Positions 30,484 through 40,752 of a DNA stretch of 64,000 nucleotides are shown piece by piece. The translations under genes and the position numbers were made by a program. Positions within the stretch are counted from its first letter, which is position 1. The number at the start of each line of letters is the position of its first letter. Location of the stretch: NCBI GenBank assembly GCA_903847315.1, contig CAINDG010000044.1:1-64000 (forward strand), in the 5' to 3' direction. The notes beneath the pieces were generated by a model. The model was given only the letters and a program-made list of their open reading frames with translations. It was not told the DNA's origin and made no database searches. The stretch is from an uncultured Planctomycetota bacterium. Its GTDB lineage: Bacteria; Planctomycetota; Phycisphaerae; Sedimentisphaerales; UBA12454.

Positions 30484-31922
30484 ACCAACCCCGCACAAAG
30501 ATAAATAATCGACACAATGGCGGAAAATATCGCATAATCCACGAAACCAACAATTAAACCCAGGCATATTGTTGTGCAGGGCAGTAATATAAATCGCGCC
30601 AGATTGACCTTATAGCTGTAGTTGGAGCGATATACGCTTTCGAGCATCTCCAGAACAGGCAGCGTATTTTCCGGATTCGATTGCTGTTCAAACGCCCAGC
30701 TTAATGAACTCGCCAGTCCGCATTGCCTCGCGGCGTCAGCGACATCATCTCCCTTTTCAATTTTTTCGAGCCATTTTTTCAATCGCTTTCTGAAACAGCC
30801 GTTTATATCAAGATTTATCGTATTTCTGACAGCCTCGTTTATTGTATTGCCTGCGTTTAGAAATATTCTCAGCCCTTCGACAACTTGCAGAGTTGAATAA
30901 TTATTTTCAAACCAGTGCAGAATCGGCAGATGCCACTTGATAAAATCTCCTATTCGCGAAAGCAGCCGCGGCTTTCCAGGCCGGCGAGGCCGAGACTTGA
31001 CGCTGACATAAATAACAGCGGCCAAAAAAATAATACCGATAATCACTAACCAGCCGTATCCAAAATAAATATAATTGGCGATTGTCATAAGAATACGGGT
31101 GGATTTGGGCATATTGCCGCCTGCAATTTCGCGTATAACCACGTTGAACTTGGGCAATACGCCTACTGAAAGTCCTATTACCATTAATGCCATAATGGTC
31201 AGCACAACAATAAAATAAGATGCCGGATATGCAGGTTTAATTCTTTTATTGTCGATTGCCTTTTCCAGCAGGTCTTTTTCGATTGATTCCATAATCTGCG
31301 GCACCTGCCCCGCTTTTTCGCCTGCCTCTATCAGTGCTGTTATCCTGGCCGGACATTTTCTAAAGCCGCGTTTAATTGATTCGCTCAGCGAATATCCCTC
31401 AATCAGCCATTTGGATATCTGCCGTAAAATCTCTGAGGGCTTATATTTTATATTTTCAGAAGCCGACCGCAGCGCCATCGGCAGCGGCAGATTCTGTCTC
31501 ATACTCGCCCCGATAGTGGATATCACAAAAGCGATAGTGGCGTTTCGCTGTGTAACATTGACTCCTATCCAGAAGCCGATAAGAATCGCCATAAACACAC
31601 CGATATATGCACCGGCCAAAGAAGATACTGCTATGGAAAATGCAACTAATGACAGCAGCGATAGAATAATTATGATTATACTTTTAGCCCATTTTTTGGG
31701 CCATGGGATAACATCATCTTCATGCCGCATAAACAGTATTGAAATAAGGGTGGCAGGAAAAATACATAGCGACACTATCAACGGCGCGAATAACTCGTGG
31801 CCCGCAGCTATTATAATAAGAATCGACCCGACAATAGGCAGAGTAATAATAGCAAATCGGGGTGTTTTGAATCCCAAAAAGACATACAAAGTCAGTATAA
31901 ATATTGTTATAGTCAAAAACAT
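30480..31922 (-). CDS. Second GspF/PilC-like inner membrane protein
   Basis: Two T2SSF-like regions, e.g. ITALIEAGEKAGQVPQIMESIEKDLLEKA; VVEGLRIFLNAGNTINEAVRNT. Confidence 0.75.
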   Translation of the reverse strand: MFLTITIFILTLYVFLGFKTPRFAIITLPIVGSILIIIAAGHELFAPLIVSLCIFPATLISILFMRHEDDVIPWPKKWAKSIIIIILSLLSLVAFSIAVSSLAGAYIGVFMAILIGFWIGVNVTQRNATIAFVISTIGASMRQNLPLPMALRSASENIKYKPSEILRQISKWLIEGYSLSESIKRGFRKCPARITALIEAGEKAGQVPQIMESIEKDLLEKAIDNKRIKPAYPASYFIVVLTIMALMVIGLSVGVLPKFNVVIREIAGGNMPKSTRILMTIANYIYFGYGWLVIIGIIFLAAVIYVSVKSRPRRPGKPRLLSRIGDFIKWHLPILHWFENNYSTLQVVEGLRIFLNAGNTINEAVRNTINLDINGCFRKRLKKWLEKIEKGDDVADAARQCGLASSLSWAFEQQSNPENTLPVLEMLESVYRSNYSYKVNLARFILLPCTTICLGLIVGFVDYAIFSAIVSIIYLCAGLV

Positions 31923-31931
31923 TTTTTTACC

Positions 31932-33125
31932 TTACATCAGGCTCGTAAGAATCTTCACCATCGGCAGGAAAATCGACAAAACCGTTATTCCTATAGTTCC
32001 GCCGACGATAACCAGCATCACAGGCAGCAAAGTTGCATGCAGTCTCGCCTGGCTGCATCTTACCTGTTCGACATACATCTGGCTGAGGCTGTGAAGATTG
32101 TCCTCAAGCTCATTTCTTTGCGAGCCCAACTGGACAGAGTAGAGAAAAAGTTTTGGTATCATCCTGCAGAACTGTCCTGCCTGCATTATATTCGCCCCCT
32201 GCTCAATCTGGCCTGCAAGTATATCGCTTTCGAAAATAAGTTTTTCGCTGCCGCTCGCCTCTGCGCTTAATCGCAGGCAGTTCGGCATATCCGCCCCTGC
32301 CGCAATCATTACCGCCATCGACTCAGCCATTTTTGCCATGATGCTGCTGTGATGCAGCCTGCTTACAATTGGAATGTTCAGTAAAAAGGACTCTTTAAAT
32401 CTTCTGCCCGCAGATGTTGCCGAAAGTAATATATTTAAAATGATTAAACCGGCGATTACAAAGCCTACAGTTATCCAAAATGGTATAATATTTTTTGCTA
32501 TCGCGAAGACAACCAGTGTCAGCATCGGCAGTTGCCCCCCCGTCATCTCTGTAAGTATAAATATAAACTTTGGAACAACTATCAAATACACAAAACTTAG
32601 AATAACCGAAGCCATTACAAGCACTACCAATGGATAAGCCATCGCCTCAAAGATAATCTTTCTGGTCTGGTTAGACATTTCGATATGCCGATTAAGATTT
32701 GTCAGCATTTGGCTCAATCTGCCCGTCTCAACACCCGCCTTTAAAATTCTGCCGTAAAGAGGCGGAAAATATTTTTGCCTTTTCTCGAATGCCCTTTCGA
32801 TGCTCTCGCCGTTTTCAAGTTCATCGGCGATATCAATAACAAGTTTTCGCATCTTTTTTGAGCCGATATCCGCCGAAAGTTCCCTTAGTCCTCTTTCCAG
32901 CGGCACTCCCGCCTTTGTAATTGACGCAAGCTGCTGGTTAAACAGCAAAAATTCGTCTCTCCCGATAGCGGTTTTGGGTCTCTCGGCCTTAGTCTTTTCG
33001 AGCGAATTTACGACAAGCTTCATTTCCGCCAAAAGCTGCGTCGCTTCCTGCGGCGAAGAGGCCTCGATAGTCCCTCTCATCAATCTGTCTGTTCCGGTCA
33101 GCGCGTTATATTCGAATATCGCCAT
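31932..33125 (-). CDS. GspF/PilC family inner membrane protein
   Basis: FEYNALTGTDRLMRGTIEASSPQEATQLL; FNQQLASITKAGVPLERGLREL; GRILKAGVETGRLSQML. Confidence 0.93.
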   Translation of the reverse strand: MAIFEYNALTGTDRLMRGTIEASSPQEATQLLAEMKLVVNSLEKTKAERPKTAIGRDEFLLFNQQLASITKAGVPLERGLRELSADIGSKKMRKLVIDIADELENGESIERAFEKRQKYFPPLYGRILKAGVETGRLSQMLTNLNRHIEMSNQTRKIIFEAMAYPLVVLVMASVILSFVYLIVVPKFIFILTEMTGGQLPMLTLVVFAIAKNIIPFWITVGFVIAGLIILNILLSATSAGRRFKESFLLNIPIVSRLHHSSIMAKMAESMAVMIAAGADMPNCLRLSAEASGSEKLIFESDILAGQIEQGANIMQAGQFCRMIPKLFLYSVQLGSQRNELEDNLHSLSQMYVEQVRCSQARLHATLLPVMLVIVGGTIGITVLSIFLPMVKILTSLM

Positions 33126-33138
33126 TTTTTATCTCCCG

Positions 33139-34311
33139 TCACTCAATTATTCCGCAGACCCTGTTCATTTCGTCAGCAGAAGTAATACCTTCGCCGACTA
33201 ATCTCCTGCAGTCAGCCGGCATATTTGTATGTCCCCTGCTTTTCAGCAGTGTTTCGAGTTTTTCAAGGTCGGTCTTTTGGGCGATTGCTTTTCTCAGTTC
33301 GCTGTCAAGCTCAACAATCTCAGAAATCAGCGCCCTGCCCTTGTATCCGGTATGCAAACAGCTTTCGCAGCCGGCGGCCTCATAAAATGATGTTTTGGAA
33401 TTTTGCTTTTTGCATTTATCGCAAAGTCTTCTGACAAGCCTCTGGTTCAAAATCGCGGAAACACTCGATGTTACCTGGTAAGGTTCGATTCCCATCTCAA
33501 GAAGCCGCAGAAAACCTGCCGTGGGCGTCCCGCTGTGCATCGTACTCATTAAAAAATGTCCCGTCAGCGCCGCCTCAATCGCAATTTTCGCCGTTTCAGC
33601 GTCGCGTATTTCGCCAATCATCAGTACCTGCGGGTCCTGCCTGAGCAAAGACCGCAAAGCGGTCGGAAAAGTCATCTCTCCGAAAGGTGTAATCTGAACC
33701 TGCGTAACGCCCTCGATTCTTATCTCGACGGGGTCTTCAAGAGATACGATGCTTTTGCCGCTGAAATTTTTCAGGATAAAACGTAATATCGCCGCAAGCG
33801 TTGTGCTTTTTCCGCTACCCGCCGGACCTGTCAGCAGAAGCAATCCCTGATTTTTGAAAGCGATTTTTTTCAGGCTTTCCAGTACCGGTTTTGAAAATCC
33901 CAATTGTTCCAGCTCCGTCAGATTTTTATGCTGATAAAAAATCCGCACAACAGCCCTTTGTCCGTATATCGTGGGAAAAACAGAAAGTCTTTTATCGACC
34001 ACGCCGCCGTTTTGTCCGTTTGTTTCGATTCGGCCTTCCTGCGGTATATCGTTGCGATAGGTCAAAAGATTGCCCAGCACTTTCAATCTCGCGATGATAT
34101 TTTCAGAAAGGATTTTCGGCAGCGCTTCGACTTGTTTCAGAACTCCGTCGAGCCGGTATTTGACTACTAATTCTTTTTCCGTCGGTTCGAAATGAACATC
34201 GCTCGCCCCGCAATCTACCGCCCCTGACAGAAAACCGTCAACCAGCGACACTGCATCCTGGGCTTTATTTTCCCGACCCTTAAAGTCTTTATTTGTGCTT
34301 TTTTGGCCCAT
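33139..34311 (-). CDS. GspE/PilB family secretion/assembly ATPase
   Basis: ASDVHFEPTEKELVVKYRLDGVL; LLTGPAGSGKSTTLAAIL; RSLLRQDPQVLMIGEIRDAETAKIAIEAALTGHF. Confidence 0.95.
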   Translation of the reverse strand: MGQKSTNKDFKGRENKAQDAVSLVDGFLSGAVDCGASDVHFEPTEKELVVKYRLDGVLKQVEALPKILSENIIARLKVLGNLLTYRNDIPQEGRIETNGQNGGVVDKRLSVFPTIYGQRAVVRIFYQHKNLTELEQLGFSKPVLESLKKIAFKNQGLLLLTGPAGSGKSTTLAAILRFILKNFSGKSIVSLEDPVEIRIEGVTQVQITPFGEMTFPTALRSLLRQDPQVLMIGEIRDAETAKIAIEAALTGHFLMSTMHSGTPTAGFLRLLEMGIEPYQVTSSVSAILNQRLVRRLCDKCKKQNSKTSFYEAAGCESCLHTGYKGRALISEIVELDSELRKAIAQKTDLEKLETLLKSRGHTNMPADCRRLVGEGITSADEMNRVCGIIE

Positions 34312-34431
34312 ATTTCTCCAATTTCCATAAAATAAGACGAATTTTGATACAGAATGTTATCTAAAAAATAGAACTTTTTTGAATTTTTAAGGAATTTTGT
34401 TAACATATAGTTAACTGTTGCGTCTGAATCT

Positions 34432-35004
34432 GTGAGAAAACCAATGTTAAGCAAAGCTCAAAGCTGCAGGCTGTTGTGGGACTTCGCGGTTCCAAAGTCT
34501 CTGAGCACATCTCAGAAGTGGGTACTCTCCGCAATGCAATCCTATGGCGACCAGCTTATCACAATGCTTTGGCGCATTCTTGGCAATGAACAGGATGTCT
34601 GCGACGCTTATCAGGATACATTTTTACATCTCGCTCATTACGAAATGGGCATCAAGCCCCGCAACGTCAAGGCATATCTTTTCCGCTCGGCGAGCAACAC
34701 TGCGATTTCAATATTAAGGCGCCGCATTATTGAAAAAAAGAATCTGCTCCAAATCGCCGCTGTTCAGGAAACACCTCCGCCGGCAAACGATTTGGACTCG
34801 GCTAATCTGCAGCAGCAGCTTCGCGCCAGCATCACAAAATTGCCGGACCAGCTTCGCGATGTTGTTACGCTGCACGACCTGGCTGAACTCCCGTATGCAC
34901 AGGTCGCAAAAATACTCGAATTAACAGAAGGTACCGCCAGAGTCTATCGGTACAAGGCGGTACAATTATTGGCAGTATGGATGAATAAAGAAAAAGAAGA
35001 ATAA
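34432..35004 (+). CDS. ECF-type RNA polymerase sigma factor
   Basis: DAYQDTFLHLAHY..; LPDQLRDVVTLHDLAELPYAQVAKILELTEGTARVYRYKAVQLL (region 4). Confidence 0.88.
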   Translation: MRKPMLSKAQSCRLLWDFAVPKSLSTSQKWVLSAMQSYGDQLITMLWRILGNEQDVCDAYQDTFLHLAHYEMGIKPRNVKAYLFRSASNTAISILRRRIIEKKNLLQIAAVQETPPPANDLDSANLQQQLRASITKLPDQLRDVVTLHDLAELPYAQVAKILELTEGTARVYRYKAVQLLAVWMNKEKEE

Positions 35005-35006
35005 AT

Positions 35007-35495
35007 ATGAAGAACAAAAAAACAAATTGTAAGAATATAAGAGACCGGTTGGGCAAAATTATCGCGAACTATATCAGTTTCGACGCGGCCTGGGTTCAAA
35101 ATCATATTGTCAATTGCCCCAAATGCCAGAAACGGTTCGCTTCCCTCGGAAAAGTACATCTGGCGCTATCGCTGCTCAAATCAAAACCGCACCGTCTCGA
35201 TTTGCTCAGAAACGCGAACATCCAGACGATAGATACGCTTGCCCATTCGGTTCGCGGCACAACAAAAGCTGATAAATTAAGAATCGCCCGGTCTGAACCG
35301 GGATTGATTGAAAGATTATCGCCTCTGAAAGGTTCGCTCGTCAACGCTGCAGCCTGTATAGCAATCCTGTTTTTTGTAAAGACTGGTATTTTCAATTCGA
35401 TGGAAAAATTCCAGACCGATAGCCGCAAGGCGATTCAGAATTACTATCAAAAACAGGTAGGTTCGGACCTTTCAGGCGAAATCTTCTCAGGTTGA
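35007..35495 (+). CDS. Putative zinc-binding anti-sigma factor
   Basis: HIVNCPKC (Hx3Cx2C), TM-like VNAAACIAILFFV, directly downstream of ECF sigma. Confidence 0.6.
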   Translation: MKNKKTNCKNIRDRLGKIIANYISFDAAWVQNHIVNCPKCQKRFASLGKVHLALSLLKSKPHRLDLLRNANIQTIDTLAHSVRGTTKADKLRIARSEPGLIERLSPLKGSLVNAAACIAILFFVKTGIFNSMEKFQTDSRKAIQNYYQKQVGSDLSGEIFSG

Positions 35496-36119
35496 TTTTT
35501 TTCGTTTCGCCATCTCACCGAGACCGGCCAGGCATAATTGCGACCACGTTTCCATACTGTCCTTGACCTGCTCCAATTCCGCCTGCGTCATAAAACTCAT
35601 TTGCGTAATCATTTGTTCTTTTTTATCGACCTTCGGCTGAGCCAAAGTCCAAAAGTGAACTATCCCCAGATGCACGCTTCCGACCTCGTTGGATTCATCG
35701 TTAAGCAGTGCGACTACGTTATCGGTATGACTCGTCTCGACGGACACTTCCTCCGCCACTTCCCGCTCCACCGCGGCAAGATACGTCTCGTAGAAATCGG
35801 TATTGAACAACGGCATATCGTCCACGGGATTTATATGGCCTCCGATTCCGATAGACCTTTTTGCGACAAGTCTCGTTTCGCCTGCCCGCGCCCCTCTGAC
35901 ATAACTGAGATATTTGCCGTTATGGGTCATTATTACATAAGGAATAAGCTGTTTAAAAGAAGGGTCTTTTTCAACCTGCGCCCTCGGCATAAACCGCGGA
36001 ACGCCTGAAGCAAACAGCTTGCGGATATATTTGCTTACATCGAATTGCAGGCCCTGAAATGTCCCGACCTCTTCGAAAACTTTTCGCTCGACTACCAATA
36101 CCTGTTCCTGTTGTGCCAT
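35487..36119 (-). CDS. NUDIX-like hydrolase
   Basis: GIGGHINPVDD..(x)..YLAAVEREVAEEV Nudix-box-like. Confidence 0.7.
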   Translation of the reverse strand: MAQQEQVLVVERKVFEEVGTFQGLQFDVSKYIRKLFASGVPRFMPRAQVEKDPSFKQLIPYVIMTHNGKYLSYVRGARAGETRLVAKRSIGIGGHINPVDDMPLFNTDFYETYLAAVEREVAEEVSVETSHTDNVVALLNDESNEVGSVHLGIVHFWTLAQPKVDKKEQMITQMSFMTQAELEQVKDSMETWSQLCLAGLGEMAKRKKST

Positions 36120-36821
36120 TTAGTTTCCTTTTTTTGGATATCCGACAGTCTGTGCGAGAATGACCCTTTGGTCGATTAGCAGTTTCATCGCCGCCTGGCA
36201 CGCAGGCTTGTCAACATATCCTCGCACAACAGTAGCTAATCCTTCGGATGCGCAGAACAGATAAACATTCTGGCTGATATATCCCGTATCGACAGCTGAA
36301 TAGAAATCTTTCTGTTCGTCAGGCATACCAGCCATTTTTGCATAATCCGCCACAAAAACCAAATTCACAGGCGCATCTTTTACAAAAGCCTGTTTGCCGG
36401 TCGCGGCACGTATATCGCCTGCCAGAATGCCGACCAGCGTATTTGTCTTGGCGTCATAGAGGTAAAGCCCATCAGCCATAGCGACGTAAATATCGATTTC
36501 CTGTTTATTCATCGCAGTTGGCGCGGTGTGTTTTCCGTCAGGCCGGTTTATTCCATTTGCCGCCCAGAGCAAATTCGAAAGAACCTGTATTGGCAGTTTT
36601 TCGCCGCTGAATTCGCGCAAAGTTTTTCTGTTCTTCAAGGCCTGCATTAACGGTTTGCCGCCGTCAGTCTGCGGCTTGGGAAGTTCGATAGATTTAGGTA
36701 CCGCAGCACAAGCCAAATTAACATCTTTTGCCGCGGTCGAGTTAGCATCCGCCGCTAAAATTTGTGCCGGATAAATAAACAGAACTGCCGTTAACAAAAT
36801 GATAAATATCTTGGTATTCAT
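36120..36821 (-). CDS. Secreted SagB-type/nitroreductase-fold protein
   Basis: Signal peptide; LMQALKNRKTLREFSGEKLPIQVLSNLLWAANGINRPDGKHTAPTAMNKQEI; SQNVYLFCASEGLATVVRGYVD. Confidence 0.8.
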   Translation of the reverse strand: MNTKIFIILLTAVLFIYPAQILAADANSTAAKDVNLACAAVPKSIELPKPQTDGGKPLMQALKNRKTLREFSGEKLPIQVLSNLLWAANGINRPDGKHTAPTAMNKQEIDIYVAMADGLYLYDAKTNTLVGILAGDIRAATGKQAFVKDAPVNLVFVADYAKMAGMPDEQKDFYSAVDTGYISQNVYLFCASEGLATVVRGYVDKPACQAAMKLLIDQRVILAQTVGYPKKGN

Positions 36822-36869
36822 AATCTTCTCCTTTGATAATTGTTTATTTGGTTTAATCCTGGTTATTGA

Positions 36870-37589
36870 CTATTTACTATTAATAACCTTTTGTGCTTTT
36901 AAAACCTTCCCTGTCAGGTAGTCTGTGAATTGCGCCTTGATTGTAAGTTCTTTTTCCTTGCCTGTAAGGACGGAATTCGCGTCTAACTGCAGTTTATAAT
37001 AGCTTGTCAGAAGCGAACCCGACCATTTTTTCTTCAGATCTTTCGGCTCAATCTGCCAGCTCTTCAAAAACGCCTCTTGCGACTTTGCATTTAAATCCCA
37101 TAGCTCTATTTCAACCGCACCGGCCGCTTTTACAACATCGCCCATATCGTCGATTGGTTTGAGATATACAACGAGCATTTCCTTTTTCTTGTCGTTGTTT
37201 TTGTCATACACTCCGCCGCGATTGGTAAGTTCGATTGCCGTTAATGTCGAAAGTGCTTCAACTCTTATCTGCTTGCCGATTCCCATTAAGGTTTCAACTT
37301 GTTCTTTGAGCTGTTTGTTTTCAGCCGCCAGTCTTGCGCAATTCCCGGCTGAATTCACATCTTCAGCAACCTTCTTTTCTTCCGCGGCTTTCTGATTTGC
37401 CTTGGCATCTTTCTTGCTTACTTTAGCATCTTTCTGACTTAGAGCCGGCGCCTTTTGACCAGCCGGCTTTATCTGCTTTTTCTCTTCACAGCCAGCTAAA
37501 AGCAAAACAATAGGCAGAATAAAAAATGTGATATTTCTGATTTTAAATTTTCTATTTTTCATTTTTCTTTTCCCTAATTTAGATTTCAC
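36870..37589 (-). CDS. Predicted lipoprotein of unknown function
   Basis: Lipobox LLLAGC; Lys/Ala-rich linker. Confidence 0.6.
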   Translation of the reverse strand: MKSKLGKRKMKNRKFKIRNITFFILPIVLLLAGCEEKKQIKPAGQKAPALSQKDAKVSKKDAKANQKAAEEKKVAEDVNSAGNCARLAAENKQLKEQVETLMGIGKQIRVEALSTLTAIELTNRGGVYDKNNDKKKEMLVVYLKPIDDMGDVVKAAGAVEIELWDLNAKSQEAFLKSWQIEPKDLKKKWSGSLLTSYYKLQLDANSVLTGKEKELTIKAQFTDYLTGKVLKAQKVINSK

Positions 37590-37639
37590 CTGATATTATC
37601 GGCAGTTAACCTGAATTGTCAATAATATACTGTTTTGGG

Positions 37640-39529
37640 TTAGCCCTGCTCCAGTTCCTGCCACCGGGCATAAAGTTCATCGAGCTGCTTTTTCAATTCC
37701 CCCGCCCTGCTGCAGACTGCGGCAACTTCTGAGCCTTTTTTATAAAATGCCGGATTAGCCATCGTCTCGTGCAATTGCCGCTGCTCGCTTTCCAATTTTT
37801 CTATCAGCGGGGGCAGCTCTTTAAGTTCCTTGTTTTCCTTGAAGGTCAATTTCCGCACCTTCTCTTTTTTTATCGGCGCCGCTTTTATCGCTTTCGCCGG
37901 CATCTTTTCCGGCTCCGGTTCGGCCGCTGCCTTTCTCTGCCGCAGCCAGTCGTCATAGCCGCCAACGTATTCCTCTACAACGCCATTGCCCTGCATCGAT
38001 ATAATACCGGTAACGACGTTATTCAAAAATTCGCGGTCGTGACTTACCATCAGCACCGTTCCGGGATAGTCGAGCAAAAATTCTTCGAGCAGTTCCAGCG
38101 TCTCGACATCAAGGTCATTTGTCGGCTCATCCAATACGAGCACATTTGACGGCCGTGAGAAAAGTCTGGCCAGCAATAGCCGATTCCGCTCGCCGCCGGA
38201 AAGATTTGACAACGGGCTTATCGACTGGGCAGCCGTAAACAAAAAGTCCTGAAGATAGCCGACGATGTTCCGTGATTTCCCGTTAATCACCACTGCCTTA
38301 TTGCCGTTGGCGATATTTTCCCACACGGTTTTTTCATAATCAAGCTGCGCGTGCAATTGGTCGAAATACGCGATTTCCAGGTTCGTCCCATGGCGTATTG
38401 TACCCTGTTGCGGCGCAAGTTCTCCAAGCAGCACCCGCAGTAGCGTCGTTTTCCCCGAGCCGTTAGGCCCGATGACGCCGACTTTGTCGCCGCGCATAAT
38501 AGTCGTGGAAAAATTCGAAATAATCGGCTTTTCGGGCGAATATGCAAATGAAATGTTCTTTGCGCCTATCACCAGCCTGCCGGATTGCTGAACATCCTGC
38601 ATCCGCATCCTGACATTTCCGATTTCCTCTCTTCGCTGCCTCCGCTCTTCACGCATCTTCTTGAGCGCCCGAACTCGGCCTTCGTTGCGCTTTCGGCGTT
38701 CCCTTACTCCCTTGCGAATCCACACCTCTTCCATCGCCAGCTTTTTATCGAACAGCGCATCCTCGACGGCCTGCGCCTCATTGGCGATATCCTTGCGAAC
38801 CAGGAATGTTTCATAGTCGCAAAAGTAACTTACCGCCCTGCCCCTATCAAGCTCGACGATACGCGTCGCGAGCTTCTTAACGAATACGCGGTCATGACTG
38901 ACAAAAATCAGCGTCCCTTTATACTCGGCCAGAAAATCCTCAATCCACGTTATCGCTTCGATATCGAGATGGTTTGTCGGCTCATCGAGCAGCAGCACAT
39001 CGGGATTTCGAACGACCGCCTGCGCCAGCAATACCCGCCGTTTCATCCCAGCCGAAAGGCTCATCGCTTGCGTCTTGCCGTCCAGTTCCATATTTTCAAT
39101 AATTTCCTCGACATACCGGTCCATCTGCCAGCCGTTCTCGGCATCGAGCGAGCGATGCAGTTTATCAAGTTTTGCCAGCAGAGATTTGTTATCGTGGTCG
39201 AGGGCGAGCTGATTACTGACAAGATGATACTGCGCCAAAAGCTTCCCGCATTCCCCCAGCCCCTCGGATACCAGCTCAAACACCGTCCCGCTCAGATTCC
39301 TCGGCACATCCTGTGTCAGGCACGTCACCGTAAGCTTCGACACACGTGAAACATCGCCTGCCTCGGCCAAAACTTCGCCTGTAATGAGCTTCAACAGCGT
39401 CGATTTGCCAACGCCATTGCGTCCGAGCAGACAAATCCTATCGCCCGCCTCGATTTGCAAATTTATATGTTCGAGCAACGGCCGGCCGCCAAAACCAACA
39501 CTCACATCCTGCATTCCTATTATTGCCAT
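37640..39529 (-). CDS. ABC-F family ATP-binding protein (Uup-like)
   Basis: Two ABC domains (GRNGVGKSTLLKLI; GPNGSGKTTLLRVLLG), LDEPTNHLDIEAI and LDEPTNDLDVETL, C-terminal coiled coil. Confidence 0.93.
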   Translation of the reverse strand: MAIIGMQDVSVGFGGRPLLEHINLQIEAGDRICLLGRNGVGKSTLLKLITGEVLAEAGDVSRVSKLTVTCLTQDVPRNLSGTVFELVSEGLGECGKLLAQYHLVSNQLALDHDNKSLLAKLDKLHRSLDAENGWQMDRYVEEIIENMELDGKTQAMSLSAGMKRRVLLAQAVVRNPDVLLLDEPTNHLDIEAITWIEDFLAEYKGTLIFVSHDRVFVKKLATRIVELDRGRAVSYFCDYETFLVRKDIANEAQAVEDALFDKKLAMEEVWIRKGVRERRKRNEGRVRALKKMREERRQRREEIGNVRMRMQDVQQSGRLVIGAKNISFAYSPEKPIISNFSTTIMRGDKVGVIGPNGSGKTTLLRVLLGELAPQQGTIRHGTNLEIAYFDQLHAQLDYEKTVWENIANGNKAVVINGKSRNIVGYLQDFLFTAAQSISPLSNLSGGERNRLLLARLFSRPSNVLVLDEPTNDLDVETLELLEEFLLDYPGTVLMVSHDREFLNNVVTGIISMQGNGVVEEYVGGYDDWLRQRKAAAEPEPEKMPAKAIKAAPIKKEKVRKLTFKENKELKELPPLIEKLESEQRQLHETMANPAFYKKGSEVAAVCSRAGELKKQLDELYARWQELEQG

Positions 39530-39777
39530 ACCGCTATATGCCTCTCGGCGTTACGATGTAAAATTTTTCAATCCCGCGATAATATCAAAATCTTCCTCGA
39601 ATTACAATAAGCATAGATTCAATGGTTAGCCCTGCCATCACGGAGTTTATTCCCGCCGTTTGAGGCTGGGTTCATTATTTTATCGACTTTCGATTTTCGA
39701 ATCTTTTCCCATTTGCATTCACCGCTTTTATTATCTATAATCTACCTAATAAACTATACAGAGAAAGATTCAACAAG

Positions 39778-40752
39778 ATGAGACTAAAACTATCATCTTC
39801 ACTTGAAAGACGTGTACTTGTAAAAAACAAGCATTGTTGCTGTATCTGCCAAAATGATGGCTATGGAAAAGAAGTTTTAGTTCATCATATCAACGGTAAT
39901 AACAGCAATAATGTTGAATCAAATCTAGCTATTCTCTGTCTCGTTCATGCAAGCCAAGCAGATGCAGGTCTAAAGAAAGGAAAGTTGGGTAGTGGAAAAA
40001 AACTTAAACCTGATGCTATAAAGTTATATAAAAAACTTTGGCAAAGAAAAGTTGAGCATGAGCAACAACATCGTAGAGAATTTTTGGACTTAAAAGAAAG
40101 AAAACAATTTGAAATTTTATTTAAATTTGAAATTCACAAAACTATGTATTTGATTTTGTCTCTCAAAGATACAGATAAACGAGTTTTAGAATCTTTCGAT
40201 TATTTAGACCAATTTATAGCAGAGGATTTTACTTCAGGTATAGATATCCGGACAATCCTAGTTGATGCGTTTTCAAATATTTCTTTTCATAATTTTCATA
40301 GCATAGAAATAATTCCTTGTAGGCTTGCAAAGTCAATAGGGGAATTACTTTCTTATTATTCTGGGGTTACGAATCCAACATCTAGTAAAGAAAAATATAT
40401 TTTTAACGAATGTTTAATAATTTTAGAGGATCTCGGTGAAGATGCTGCTAAATATGAAGGTGGAACTTCTGTGCTTAAGGCTGTGTGCCAAGCGATGTTT
40501 GATTTTGCAGAACAAATTAGTTGGCAAGATTTAGTAACTGAAAAGAAAAAACTGCTTTCAACTTTTGAGAAGATACATAAAGCTTGTTCAGAATATAAAC
40601 ATGGAGATGTAGGATATAAAAAAGAAATTATGAATAGACAAGCTACTGTACAGGAATTTTTAAATAATACAAAAATTGTTTACGAAGAAGGTCGCATAGA
40701 GGCATTGAGATTTAAAAAATTTTTGAAGAATTATAAGAATGGCCGAAAGTAA
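39778..40752 (+). CDS. HNH-type nuclease-like protein of unknown function
   Basis: CCICQNDGYGKEVLVHHINGNNSNNVESNLAILCLVH. Confidence 0.7.
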   Translation: MRLKLSSSLERRVLVKNKHCCCICQNDGYGKEVLVHHINGNNSNNVESNLAILCLVHASQADAGLKKGKLGSGKKLKPDAIKLYKKLWQRKVEHEQQHRREFLDLKERKQFEILFKFEIHKTMYLILSLKDTDKRVLESFDYLDQFIAEDFTSGIDIRTILVDAFSNISFHNFHSIEIIPCRLAKSIGELLSYYSGVTNPTSSKEKYIFNECLIILEDLGEDAAKYEGGTSVLKAVCQAMFDFAEQISWQDLVTEKKKLLSTFEKIHKACSEYKHGDVGYKKEIMNRQATVQEFLNNTKIVYEEGRIEALRFKKFLKNYKNGRK

